A stretch of 64,000 bases of DNA from Athripsodes cinereus (lineage: Eukaryota > Arthropoda > Insecta > Trichoptera > Leptoceridae): the NCBI GenBank assembly GCA_947579605.1, contig OX388316.1, positions 13,519,290 to 13,583,289 of the forward strand. The letters are read 5' to 3'. Of this stretch, positions 22,826 through 34,689 are shown piece by piece (positions within the stretch are counted from its first letter, which is position 1; each line of letters opens with the position of its first letter). The notes under the pieces are model-generated. The model was not told where the DNA came from, did no database searches, and was given only the letters and a program-made list of their open reading frames with translations. The translations under genes were made by a program, and so were the position numbers.

Positions 22826-23587
22826 GCAATGTTGAGAGATGTCTTGGATGATAATAGGTTGAGATCTGTTTATTTTGCGCTTTGTGACTCCATACTGAGC
22901 TATGGTGTTGAGTGTTGGGGAAGTGCAGCTGGTGTTCACATGTATCCTGTTGATGTGGCTCAGAAGGCGATTGTGAGGGTTATGAGCCGGGCGCCCTATA
23001 GGCATGCATCGGATCCACTGTTTAGGAAATATGGTATCTTGGATTCCAGGCAAACATACATCAAAAATGTTGTTACGCGTTACAGGAGAGCCTGCCCGGG
23101 AGAGGCTGCTTGGGTGGACCGGCGTGGTACTCGCTCGGTTACAAGAGGTACTATGTTTGTTCCGCCAGTGAGAACAACCTTGGGACAGCGCTCGGCAAGG
23201 TATCTTGCCCCGAGGCTCTACAACTCTGTTCCCGAGCAAATAAAGTTGCTCGGTGGGTGGAGATGCTTCAGCCGGTGGCTAAAGGTTTGGCTGCTTGACA
23301 CAGGTAGAGAGGAAGCAAAAAGGAGGCTATTTTTACATGTTGTGTAATTTTTTGTGCGATTTCAAGGTGAATTGGTAGATACGGTACTTTCTTGATGTTT
23401 TGTAGCGGCTTGCCTCGATACAGGCATTCGCCTAGTGAGGTTGCTGCGGGTTATGACTGCATAGTCCTGATTGACTTGCTTGTTCCGGCGAGCACGCTCA
23501 GTCACATATCTGTTTTGGCTGCCTGTTATGCATGTTGGATTGGTGTCTTGTTGTTTTTTCTTTTTTTAATTTTTGTATAACTAAAAA

Positions 23588-23629
<42 letters not shown>

Positions 23630-23632
23630 ACA
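22826..23632 (+). mobile_element. 5'-truncated LINE with long poly(A), nested in the LTR element
   Basis: The insertion comprises the last 172 codons of a reverse transcriptase, a 3' untranslated region of about 240 bp and a poly(A) tail of about 45 bases (about 23583-23628). TACATA occurs just before the 5' junction and just after the tail, a possible short target duplication. The 5' junction shares GTTGAGA with the surrounding repeats, so truncation may have been resolved by microhomology. The opposite sense to its host and the intact tail suggest a fairly recent event. Confidence 0.85.
22829..23347 (+). pseudogene. LINE reverse transcriptase C-terminal part (Jockey/CR1-like)
   Basis: 172 residues with the post-catalytic motifs of Jockey/CR1-group reverse transcriptases: YFALCDSILSYGVECWGSA, QKAIVRVMSRAPYRHASDPL, LFRKYGILDSRQTYIKNV, then ARYLAPRLYNSVPEQIK and SRWLKVWLL. 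Intact proteins have an endonuclease and the FADD-type catalytic motif upstream; both are missing because of 5' truncation. The frame is uninterrupted to the natural stop, consistent with a young copy. It is not a host gene. The clade is inferred from motif memory. Confidence 0.85.
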
Positions 23633-26600
23633 TAGGTACCCAATTACAGACAAACAATTCAAAAAATGGTAGCTTATATACTATTACAATGTTTCTTACA
23701 TCCTATAGCCCGTTCAATTATTATTAAACACTCGCGGTAAATTGCCCATAGTCAAAATAGATGCGAACTGTTTTCATATTTTGACTTACACTTCTTAATA
23801 ATAACACAAAATTCACTTTAGTTGTTTTAGTACGGGGCTCCTAACAAAAGTTTGAGAGCTACAATCATAACAATATACTAGTACATAGAGGTGTGTATAT
23901 ATATAGACAGGTGCATATGTGCATGTATATGAAAAACACAGGTTATGAAAACAACAACTTTAAACATTTTACAATACAACCTTATAAGAAACTCAGGATC
24001 TGTATTACGTTTCAATATACGGTTCGTTCTACATTGGTGATAAAAATTATTCCTTTCAATTTATCAATATACGTACGTTTCATTGATGGATTCATTTACT
24101 ACGATCGACGACAAGTTAACATTTTAAACATGACAAACATATAAAACAAAAGTTACATACTTAAGAAGTTGGTTTACATCACTTTCGATTCCGGTTACAT
24201 GTATCCAACAAGGGAAAAGCAACATAAAGGAATTTAAATAGATATAAACAATTTTGTATAGATGGAATTAGAGATACCACATTTACGCTTCATTTAACCC
24301 ATTAAGCTTAATAGCACTCATATACAAGTGATTTCATGTACCATGTACCATACAAAGATATTGGCAAAGCACAGAAAGAAATCATACATAATAAAGACAT
24401 ACACATATTAAAAAAACAATTTACACGCAGACATGACATAATGTTAAATCACGACGACTGCAATCACATATACAGTAACCGATATTCATTATTGGCGTCA
24501 AATCCTTCTACGCATATCACATAGTCACAATTCTCACACAGAGACAGATTTCTCACATAGAGATAATCTCAGAGGGAGCTACCCTCACACAGGCTTAATA
24601 CATGACAAATACATTGAACAACTTTCGATCTTTGCTACACAATATACAAGTTACAAGTTCAATAAATTCTTTACATACATCATTATTCAAATTCAACATT
24701 TACTTCTTCATACAGGGCTCACCTTTCATAAACAGATTCATACATCATCTTTATTCACTAACATACAATTAATTAAAATTATCCCATTGAATATCTGTAG
24801 CCAACATTCCACTACAGGTTTTATTCTGTGTCTTTCATAAGCCATTCCGTTCAATGTCAAAATGTTCTATCACATTTTCCAATGTATTCAAGCAACATAA
24901 ACAACTTTTACACAAAGTCACAAAATTATTTAATTCAACAAGGATATACTACATCCAAACATTTCCAATTACAATTCATAAGAGATTACTACGTGTCCTA
25001 CGCGGAATTAAACGTCATATAAACTCAAACTTCAAAATAATAGGCATGAACGATTAGCAATCACATTGTCTACATTCATCAAAAAGAGCATTACGATTTA
25101 TCTTTCACACATTCCGATAACATCGTCTCTATATTGATTACACCAAAAGTCACACAAAAAGTATTTAACACATCTCTCCTATCACGGCTTTACATATTAC
25201 ATAAACATAACTCATTTTTATCAAAGAGCGTTCGTTAGTTTACCTTTACGGAACAATTCACTAAACGGACTCAGTTCTCAAATAAACAAGGCATAGGTTA
25301 CTTCAATATTTCACGATGATAATAAGCCGCAAAAGTCACATCATTACATTTCAAGAAAATTAATTACTTCACAAAAGATAACAAATTCCGAACACAAAGG
25401 GTTAATATTCAACAGCAAAAATTCTACATCGTTACATGGTTACTTCTTTAATTTCCAAAAAAAAAATTTTCAAAACATCATTGTACTATTTACGTTAATG
25501 TCAAAATTTTCAACGATGGTCATCAAAGGGTTAACTGTTTCTTAACTAAATTCAAAAATTCAGTTACAGTTCACAACTTGACATTAAAAAAAATTCAATT
25601 ACTATTTACAAAGGGTTAACAAATTCGGTCATGGTTCACTAAGGGTTAAGTGTATTTATATTTCAAATTTCGTGAACGGTCGTGAAGGTTTAACATTATT
25701 CATTTCGATTTATTTTTTAACTTTAATTTTCTTAAAACAAAAATATTTATTTAATATTATTCATCATTATTATTTCGTCACATCACTACGTACGCACACA
25801 TATATTCTTATCAAAACTCTACTACGCATAATTTTATACAACAACGCTCCTTTAATATTATTTCTCCAAGAGTTCAATAAAAAATATTTATTCCAAATGC
25901 AACATTTTACTGTTTCAAAAAATTTTAATTCAATTTAATATCGATTTTTATTCTCAGTTCGAAAATGAATTTACTATCAAAATAACATTACAACGAAATT
26001 CTGTTTATCGGTAAAACAAAGTTCCTTGTACGAAATGGTTCACTATACATACTACAGTATCGGTAGGTACATATTATTTTGTTTCATTCAAATAATATTA
26101 TTTTCAACTATGCATTTTACCAGTATTTTGGACTCCCCGATTTGCGTGTTCATACTACTATTATGTTGAGGTAGGTTGTACGATGTCTCTTTCTCTCTTG
26201 CGACGTATAGGTACATACTATACGCTGCATAGTTATGTATACCACCTTTCGCACACCGCTCGTTTCTCGCGACGCACAACTACGGTATAATATTATTATT
26301 TATCCGTACGGCGTTCGATATTATAGATACACACTATATCTTCGTTATTATTATGTAGGTCGGCTCACGATGTTTTGTTCGCGGCCTATAACGAAACAAT
26401 TCGACGGAATACTTTCACGATACAATTCTTTCTATGCAGCATCGATTTTTTACTCCACATTATAACAATACTCGCGACATCCGTTTGCGCTATACAACAA
26501 CACATTTATTTTTTAATTACGGACATTTAAATTATTTACTTTACGATTCCTGTTTCATTTTTAAAATTGTTTTCATATACATACACACATCAAAATCATT

Positions 26601-26800
26601 ACACTTTCAATTAATATCAATACACATTATTACACAATAAAGATAAGAATTCCGAACTTCACGATTAGGCATATTCATCACACAACACATTTAAAATTTT
26701 AGGGTCTACAACTATGCGAGTTGTACGATCCAGGACGAGCTGCCCAAATGTCACGTACACGTCCGCCCACCTTGCTACATCCACGGACGAGCACACAAAT
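23633..26800 (-). other. Non-coding interior of the LTR element
   Basis: About 3.2 kb without gag or pol. The plus strand is visibly poor in G relative to C through most of it (for example 24300-26000), so the sense transcript would be G-rich over C. AAGGGTTAA recurs near 25397, 25525, 25610 and 25644. Close to the LTR, GGACGAGC occurs at 26733-26740 and 26785-26792; on minus, GCTCGTCC recalls proline-tRNA primer sites, but the match is imperfect. Short open frames here (e.g. 25672-25938, 26235-26465) have chance composition. Confidence 0.7.
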
Positions 26801-29331
26801 TGATACGATATCGTCCCACTAGGACGATCGCATCATATCATTTTACAAAATTATCAAAAGAGAAATTATCAAGAATATTTAAGAAATGAATTTACATGAA
26901 TTGTACATAAGAAAAGTATATAAATTGGCTCGTAACCCCCAGCTTCGCTACATACATTTTGCAATGTACGTAAGCGAAACACATAGAAAATTAATTATAT
27001 TATATAGAAAGTATATAAAGATAGTTACAATTATATTTGCAAGTAAAACAGATTAATATTTTGGCTCAAGTTCATGTCTAGGGATGATTCTACTTGGTCT
27101 ATACAAGAGGAATGCATTGTGTGTGGGTGACAGGTACATACTTCAATTATACATATTATACTCACGTAAAGTTCAGAGAATTCTTTATCCTTTGGTTTCA
27201 TCATTTTCTTATGGTCATCTTATCAATATAGAATACATATAGGTAAATTAAGCAATAATGTTTCTTCTGTTAGTATACTTTATATTGCAAAGATTCTACT
27301 TATATCTTTTCTTGAGTAAAATTATAGATAAATATCTCCAAGTAAACCATCAAAAATTATATCAATTGGAACAAAGATTATCATAAGTACATCAGACCTT
27401 TCCAAGAAAGTGGATATATTATTTCCATCAGTGGAGCCATTCCTTTAACTCTTTGTTGCTTTCATAGTAAAATAATAGGGTCTTTCATCCATTGGTTGAT
27501 CAAGGAATTGAACCTTTGTGACATAACTACTCCAAGTATAACTAGGTTATTGGAAGACTATATACAAGGAGGCGGAGAGATGTACTTTAGTATTATTAAG
27601 AGTATTGAATCTACTGGCGGGTATATATAAAATGGATCTCAACAGAAAGATATCGGATGGTAAGTGATTTACATTTATTGTGTAAACATATACATTACAT
27701 AACAAGACAGTTATTTTCAAAGTAAATTTGTAGGGAATAACATTCCGTTCAATATACAAAGTTATGAAAGTTATACCATATTCGGACTGAGACAATAAAA
27801 CAAACAAGGGCAATTATCAAATACACCATCCTTGGTATTACAATATAAATCAATACCTGGTTTATCAAGTGATTTATAAATATTTAATTGGAATCATTCA
27901 TTCTTCATTCAAACTCAAAATCTTAAATTATTACACAACGGAAAATTAATATACACAACGGAAAATTAATATATAGATAGTTCAATGATAATATGAACTC
28001 AGTTATGAAAAAATTATCAATATATATACATCATATACAGTAGTAATATAGTCACTTACAGTTAGACTGGCGAGCAGGATAAGAATAACACAAAGACAAG
28101 TATGTTATTGTTAACGTATTTTGCACTCATAGACGGAAGATGGCAGGATCGTGAAAGAAACATACCCTAATGCTACTATGGCGGTCGCTGGTTATACTCA
28201 AAGACGTACAGGGGTGTGGTGGTGTCAGAATCAGATAGATCCTGTCCTCAGGACGAAGAGATCACTACTTCTCAAGAGACATGGGATATCTTATACGTTC
28301 TTACAATATCCTCAGTGTAAAAGGCAGAAGGCGTCACTATTTCAATATTCCTTTCAGAAATACTCAGCTAGTCTTTTAATCACTCTTTTGACAAGGGTAT
28401 GGACCGGAGAAGTTACTAGAGTATTACCCAGTTCACATTGTAATGCGAGTTATATCGGTAAATCACCGCTACGCGATATACTGACTATCCGAGGTGAAGC
28501 TGTACACGCTGAAGATTTAGGAACACATTCGCAATTTCAATCAAATTCACAATACTGGGAAAGTAGAAAGAACAGTTTATGTGATTGTTCATGATTCCTA
28601 ACATAGAATATTTGTTCAGAAACAATGGATTATCTAATTTCACACGGTTATGAATAATGGCGGCAACAGCAAAAACCACGCCCAAAACCAACATATATTG
28701 TTATACTCAAAACTTCCAAATATTATCATTATCACCATTAGAATCGTAGTCTATATATATCTCAAATATAATATAAGCTTGTCTATAACATTATTCTGTT
28801 TATTAATTACTATTAATTATTAATCGTTATTATTGTTCCTTGATATTGGCGGTATGATTGGTCGCGCACGTAAAACTAACACAGATATTTAAAGTACATT
28901 ATTAACGACACACAATAAGAATTGTTTTACGTACAACAGAGGGCAACACACTTGTTTATCACATTACGAAGTTAAGTACTATTACATAATTATTGTTAGT
29001 ATTATTATTGTGTCGGAGTTACGCACATCGCTGTTCGCGACTAAGGCGGGAAGGGACAAACCCTTCTTTCGTCCAACCTATGCCATGGTTTGCGGGTAAC
29101 TGAATTTACTTGCAAGCGACGCGAGGAGGAACAGGCACGTTTAACGGTTATTCTTCAAGGGAATGAGCATCATACGATGTGGTGCCGTGTGCAGATCGAA
29201 GCATCAGCCAGTCACGTGTTCTTTGTAACGTACAATTATTATTATTATTACGGAAGACTCACAGACAACAAATGACTGTAGGAACATTAGCCAGTATGAA
29301 CTTCTCCGCAGCGATTATTTAATGCGTAGCA
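26801..29331 (-). repeat. LTR copy 2 (5' LTR in sense), intact
   Basis: Uninterrupted 2,531-bp direct repeat, TG...CA on plus. Every shared position lies 6,705 bp from copy 1 right of the nested transposon, so there are no net indels. It provides the undisturbed target sequence showing that the DNA transposon duplicated AATT. Confidence 0.93.
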
Positions 29332-29499
29332 ATCCCTTGTAGGGTATGCCACTTTGCTTCCTCCGCATCCATTCTATTCCTCATACATGTACAATTGTAC
29401 ATACACAATCTGAGAGAGAATCCATTTAGTAGTCGGACACGTTTTAATGCAAATACAGCATATTCTTTTCCTATTAAATCAATCACATTTTTTTCTCAT

Positions 29500-29695
29500 A
29501 AAATATGTATCTAGGTATTGTTATAAACCCAAATAAAACATTATACACCTTTCACAATCAGCTACTTAAAGCTTGTGTCGTGAAAGGGGAGTTTGCCGGC
29601 ACCTGGTATCGAATCACGGACCCCTTGTTCACGATGCCGAGACTCTACCTCCAGGCTACCGACGAACTCTACCTCCAGGCTACCGACGAACTCAT
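29500..29695 (-). mobile_element. tRNA-derived SINE (family B) with duplicated head
   Basis: Reverse copy of the element at 46783-46957. The B box in sense is GATTCGATACC, and the A-box segment CTCTACCTCCAGGCTACCGA (plus) with four further bases is repeated exactly in tandem at 29643-29666 and 29667-29690. The body contains the AAGCTT and GTGAAAGGTGTATAA motifs. It is non-coding; frames across it are incidental. Confidence 0.85.
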
Positions 29696-29765
29696 GTAAA
29701 AGTATTAGCAGAAAATTTCCCTCCCTTTATAGCAAGTTTTCGAATGACCTGCAAAAGTTTGTTTT

Positions 29766-29862
29766 TTTTTTAAAAAAGATATATCTGGGTTTTGTTTATT
29801 ATAAACCCAAATACAACCTTATACACCTTTCACAGTAAGCTAAACTAAAAGCTTGTGTCGTG
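29766..29862 (-). repeat. SINE family B, 5'-truncated copy
   Basis: Adjacent second copy in the same orientation, holding only the tail half: an A/T-run, AGATATATCTGGGTTTTG, ACACCTTTCACAGTAAGC and AAGCTTGTGTCGTG. The tRNA-like head is absent. Confidence 0.8.
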
Positions 29863-30561
29863 TGTATTTATAAAATATCCCGCATATTCTATTCTGTGAA
29901 GTAGGAAATACCATGATGATATTAATTACTTAATTAATATTGTATCTGATTAATCACTCAGTCTTTGCTTTTTAGTTTCAGTATTATTATTTGTATTACC
30001 ATATAGTTTAGGTACCTACTCAATATAATACTTAATAATAATAATAATGTATTCGTTCATGTGTTTCCGTATAAAGAGATTTGTTTATTAGTTGTAGTAG
30101 ATGGAACTTAATATACATTAAATCCATTCCATTTCATACAGTGCACGCTTGCAAAGGTTTCCATTGAGAATAATTAGCCTCGCTACTACTAGCTGTTATT
30201 TCGTAAAATTTCATATATTAGTATAACCAGTAGGATAACGGCACTGTCAGGAGTAATGAAAGAGAAAGAGCAATAACAATATAGACACGTACCAGTTAAA
30301 AATAACATCTGAAATAAGGTATTATTGTCGAAAGAAATAACAATATCATTAAACTGTTGGAGTAATTGGTTCATTTTTACCAGACATTTAATTTTTATTA
30401 CTTTATTAATTTACTTGTCCATATAATTGTACTCTTTTATTGTAATTATTTTGCAATAATTTTGTCATGAAATCTTACTATTATTTTTCGCAAATATTTT
30501 GGCTGTCTTTAACTAATATTAAGGTAGAAATAATATTCGCTTGTGTGAACATTTTGCCTAC
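29863..30561. other. No feature recognised
   Basis: AT-rich spacer with short AAT and TAA microsatellites. Confidence 0.45.
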
Positions 30562-30670
30562 CTTCTTCTTCTTCAAAGTGTTTCAAGTCGGGTCCCCCTA
30601 GCGTTGGCGATCATCTTGGCGAACGTGTTCCTGTCCTGTGCCGCTCGAAACAGCTCCTCCACACATCGAA
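30562..30670 (-). pseudogene. LINE C-terminal fragment with (GAAG)n tail
   Basis: The minus strand reads EELFRAAQDRNTFAKMIANA then RGT, the terminal residues of a common insect LINE reverse transcriptase (AQDR..F motif). A GAAGAAGAAGAAGG tail follows the stop. Everything upstream is missing. Confidence 0.72.
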
Positions 30671-30789
30671 TTCCGGTTCACTCCCTTATGTTACCTACCT
30701 ATCAATATAAAAAAAAAACGTATTCTAAAACTGACTTTGTATTGAATTTGAAATTTCAAATTTCTCTGACAACTTGTATGTTTATGACA

Positions 30790-30892
30790 AAGTTTTCTTC
30801 TTCTTCGGTTCTTCAGTCCAGAGGGTCGTGATCGTCAAGCCTCATTCCATTCACCATTTCTGTCTCCATAACTTGCGAACTTCTGGCATGTC
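30790..30892 (-). repeat. Second LINE 3' end with GAAGAAG tail
   Basis: The minus strand carries GAATGAGGCTTGACGATCAC and CGACCCTCTGGACTGAAG, followed by a GAAGAAGAAG tail, in the same orientation as the neighbouring fragment. It looks like the 3' end of another LINE of the same general group. Confidence 0.6.
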
Positions 30893-31047
30893 CAGCCCCC
30901 CTAGACAAGCATGCAGTTTTCGATCGACTGCAAACGAATTTACGACAATCTACTTACATGTACCATGTAATTATGCGTTATCGTTGCGATTATAGTGGTA
31001 AATTCGTTTGTAGTCGATCGACCACTGACGATTTGTTTAGGGGGCTG
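30893..31047. mobile_element. Short MITE with about 48-bp inverted repeats
   Basis: Termini CAGCCCCC(C)TAGACAA and the complement of CAGCCCCCTAAACAA continue inward to TCGATCGACT and CAAACGAATTTAC on both arms. The whole element is about 155 bp and non-coding. I find no clear target duplication. Confidence 0.75.
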
Positions 31048-31554
31048 AGGTGGTATGGATGGGTGAAAAATAATCGTGACTGTGATTTAAACTGTTAATA
31101 ATATTTGTACGTCCGTATGTAACTGTAGGTACTACTACTACTACTATTACTAGTAGTGTTAATATACTTAAACCAGTGGATTGCACAGAATCCTTGCACC
31201 AGAGATTGCTAATGACGACAGCAAACGTGTGTTTGTCGCGGATTAGATACGGAATACGGACCTCACTACCGCTACGGAAAATAACATAATCTAGTGAACA
31301 CCTACATGCTTAACATTATAAATGCTAAACTTGTATGTATCTAAGTATCTGAAAACTTTAATATCTATAGAATAAATCTATCCTCTCTTATCCACCAAAC
31401 TAACCCAAGTTGAAATTTATTATTTTTTTGTGGAAATTTTTCATATTCTTTAGATGCACTCTCAATAGGTACATACATACTAGATTGCGGTGTTGGCGTT
31501 GATAACATTAATAAAACATTAAATTTTCAATGAATCTAGAGTAGGAGTAAGATA
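31048..31554. other. No feature recognised
   Basis: AT-rich spacer with a (CTA)n-like microsatellite near 31128-31146. Confidence 0.4.
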
Positions 31555-31640
31555 TTTAACATCTGCAATTAAGCGATGACGTATTCCAACCATCCTGGAC
31601 GTCCTAACTTTTAATGACACGAATAGTGTGACCAATATCC
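31555..31640 (+). repeat. SINE-C internal fragment
   Basis: GCAATTAAGCGATGACGTAT, CCAACCATCCTGGACGTCCT and ATGACACGAATAG match the middle of the family. Head and tail are missing. Confidence 0.65.
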
Positions 31641-32365
31641 ACGCTATTAGTAGTAATTTTGCCAAACACTTATATTTTTGCTACCTTTGTCTTTACATAA
31701 ACTTTGGATTGAATTTTATGAAGCAAAATTTTATTAACGTTCAATGCTTTTTTGCAGTGTTTTTGTCCAAGTAATGATGTGATTTTGTAATGTTTCTTTT
31801 TTTGGCAGTGAATGGCGCAAAAATGAAAACTGCCAAGCCATTAATTTTACCATATTTTTAAATAAACACTCGAAATTATTATGCGATAGTAAAAATGGTA
31901 GGTATAAAGGTACAAAGAGTTTATACAAACTGAGATTGTTGAAATTAAGGGTGACAATTGACTTCAAAATGAAGTTTGAGGTGGGTCTATCATCAATGAT
32001 GTCAGAATGAAAGATTTTTGAAGTTTTTTTTACAATTTTTATTTAACATTCTTTAATACAATAAATAATTGTTTTGCATAAAAATAAACATTTTACTATA
32101 TGAAATTTATTATGACAATATCAATATTAAAAAGTTTCAAAAATATATCTCCAAACTACATTATCAATAATTATTTATGAACTATCATAAAATTGTATCG
32201 TTCTTATATGTATTATCAGATACGATGTGGAACTTTAATCCTCAAATGTATCATCACGGGTGTGTATGTGTTACTTTGTAACATTATTACATATAACAAC
32301 AATGTATAACAAACAAACACATTGTATCATACGGAAAGGCACAATATTTCAATGTACCCTTAAAA
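31641..32365. other. No feature recognised
   Basis: AT-rich spacer. Confidence 0.4.
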
Positions 32366-32600
32366 TAAATACCACCTCAACTTGATTCTTTTTGAATTAC
32401 AGTCTCCCAAGCTACTTGCAAACCAGTGGATGGCCTTGAGTATGACAGAAGAGTCAAAAACCACTGTATCGGTCTATAACAAACATGTTTATTTTTACTT
32501 TTCTACATCTTCTGGCATTTTTTTCAGTTCTACGTGTTTGCCGCTGCTCATGTACTCCATCTTGAATAATTTTGTTTTTTTTTTTATCAACTAATAAATT
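32366..32600. repeat. Diverged direct duplicate, copy 1
   Basis: Shares with 33450-33690: ACCACCTCAACTTGATTCT, AAACCAGTGGATGGCC, ATGACAGAAGAGTCA, TTCTACGT and CATGTACTCCAT. The similarity runs about 230 bp with substitutions and indels. I do not recognise a protein in either copy, so it could be an unnamed repeat or a local duplication. Confidence 0.7.
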
Positions 32601-33449
32601 TCAATATTCCGCTATCAAGTATCGACAGAAAAGCTACCCTCAGCGACACCATCCTGCTCTTATGACCCGCATGTATTGAGCTGTATTACATTTTAAAAAG
32701 GTGATAGTAAAATTGAATCTGATTACTGACAACATAACCTAGCTTTGAAGGGTAGAAATGTCACTAAGGATGACTCCATCATCTCCTGTCATTTTTGTGT
32801 AAAATGGTTGTGATAGGTTGAAGTTAAGTTAGAACTGAATATAAATGACAAAATAAATCTAGTTAAAGTGTACTTTATGATAGGGATAACCTTCGGGGCA
32901 CATTAAAATATCGGGTCTTAGTTTTACACACAGTACCTAATGTTAGCAGGTATACAACAATGTAGTAAAGAGCAATATTAGTTGGTAGGTATACAACAAT
33001 ATGAGGATATTACCTTAATTTTACACAATATATGAAGCATAACGTAGCTGATGATAGCGTGAACCTGTGAAACATTAAAACCAAATGCTACTGTTGTATT
33101 ATTAATTACCTACTGGTACTATACACTACATAGTAGATCCCGTGATGTGCATTAGGAATACGTAATTTGTGTACGGAACAATGATTACTGACAACATAAC
33201 CACGTGTACCTTATAACTATTGTACCTAAATACTTATACAAATATTCACCAATCATTTGTTATATATTTCGCGATTCTAAATTATGCATGCAGGTATAGG
33301 TACACACTTTGAGAGGATTGTTATTTGTTCATTCATATTTTTTTCCTTCAACGCTATCAGGAGAAAAAGGAAGAAATCAGCCTACTTCTCTTAGCGAAAA
33401 TTTGCAATACTCTGCTGACGTTGTCATAGAAACTTATACCCTAACTCTG
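32601..33449. other. Spacer between duplicates with short local repeats
   Basis: GATTACTGACAACATAACC occurs at about 32720 and 33183, and GGTATACAACAAT occurs twice near 32949 and 32987. No gene seen. Confidence 0.5.
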
Positions 33450-33690
33450 AAAACCACCTCAACTTGATTCTCCTTGAGTTACAGTCTCTCCTCTGAGTTC
33501 CTCGTAAACCAGTGGAAGGCCATGAGAATGACAGAAGAGTCACATACCACTGAATCTTTTTCACTCCTCTACGTCTTCTGCCAATCTTTTCGGTTCTACG
33601 TTTGTGCTATCGCGCATGTACTCCATTTTGATTATGTTTTCTTTTTATCTGTAACTAATGATTTTCAATATTTCACTACTTGTTATTTAT
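33450..33690. repeat. Diverged direct duplicate, copy 2
   Basis: Second copy of the segment at 32366-32600, about 1.1 kb away in the same orientation. Confidence 0.7.
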
Positions 33691-34681
33691 TTTGAATCAA
33701 AACATCCTTATTATATGTGTGCATTATTGTTATCATTGGAACGTTGTGTGGTGAAAAATGATCAACAAGACTGTAGAAAACCTCGTGGACAGTGCTTTCC
33801 AAATGATTGCAGTTAAAAAAAATAGACAGAATTAGGCATCTAAGTGTAACTATACGTTTTTTTCAAAGTTGAAATCACATAAATAGCCAAATCAGTGAAT
33901 ATATATCTATATTTATCTTTAATGGAATAATTGGGCATTTCCAGTAAATCTTAATGGAGAATTTGGTGATTAAATAAAAAATATTTCAAATCAAATAAAA
34001 AAACTTTGTGCTTTCATGTCTTTAAAAAAAATTGTGATGATTTGTTATAATTATACTAAGAAAATATTATTATTTAAAAAAATATCCAGAGTCTGTCTTA
34101 TATTGCACACGTAGCCATTATCGTACAGAACTATGCTCTGATAGAGATAAACATAAAAGGTATTTGCGTTTAAAATCAATACTAAAGTCAACCGAAGGAT
34201 AAAACCTTCATCTACTATCTAATTACTGTGATAAATATAAACACAGAGCTTTTAAGTTAATCTTGAATAAAAGCTATAAACTGGCGTGTCAAATAAAAGT
34301 GTTAAAAGCTTTGCTTGTCTCAAGACATCCTTTAATATACCCGCCTCATTTACCATTGGCACTTTTCAAATATTTCTCATCGTTGAAAAATTTCTTGCAA
34401 TTTTATACATGCGAATGATAATGTTTGTCAAACTGTACATTTTAAAATATATTTATGCTTTGTTATCTCAACATCCTGAATATAAAGACATACAATTTTA
34501 CATTCATGTAAGAGGTACATATCTAATTATTGAAATAAATATCAAATTCAAATATCACTTCATAAATTAAAAATACAGATTAATAAATTACCTTCCTACT
34601 GCATCAGAAATCATTTTATATCTGTGGTGACAAGGTGTCGTATTTTTCAGTTGCTTTGTAGTATTTATCATAAAACTTGTA
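33691..34681. other. No gene recognised
   Basis: AT-rich spacer; the open frame 34286-34570 is Ile/Phe/Tyr-rich with no domain and is probably chance. Confidence 0.4.
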
Positions 34682-34689
34682 CTAGGTAC

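Larger units (their letters stand above)
17169..29331 (-). mobile_element. Young non-coding LTR retrotransposon with 2.5-kb LTRs, carrying nested insertions
   Basis: Two direct repeats of 2,531 bp (after removing a nested transposon) start TG and end CA on plus and are flanked by ATCC at 17165-17168 and 29332-29335. Sense is minus. A purine tract (plus 22627-22647, pyrimidines) abuts the minus-strand 3' LTR, and the sequence next to the other LTR (26733-26800) holds two GGACGAGC motifs that may belong to a primer site. Four chance open frames in the LTRs translate identically in both copies, so the LTRs are almost unchanged and insertion was recent. The 4,174-bp interior has no gag, protease, reverse transcriptase or integrase. 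It therefore fits a large retrotransposon derivative moved by another element's proteins. Confidence 0.9.

Noticed and set aside
22793..23239. 148-codon minus-strand frame
   Set aside because: Antisense shadow of the LINE reverse transcriptase fragment on plus.
26733..26792. Clear proline-tRNA primer-binding site for the 17-29 kb element
   Set aside because: GGACGAGC occurs twice, but neither copy gives a full TGG-initiated match directly next to the LTR. Kept only as a hint.
30893..31047. Target-site duplication around the CAGCCCCC MITE
   Set aside because: Flanks GGCATGTC and AGGTGGTA do not match.
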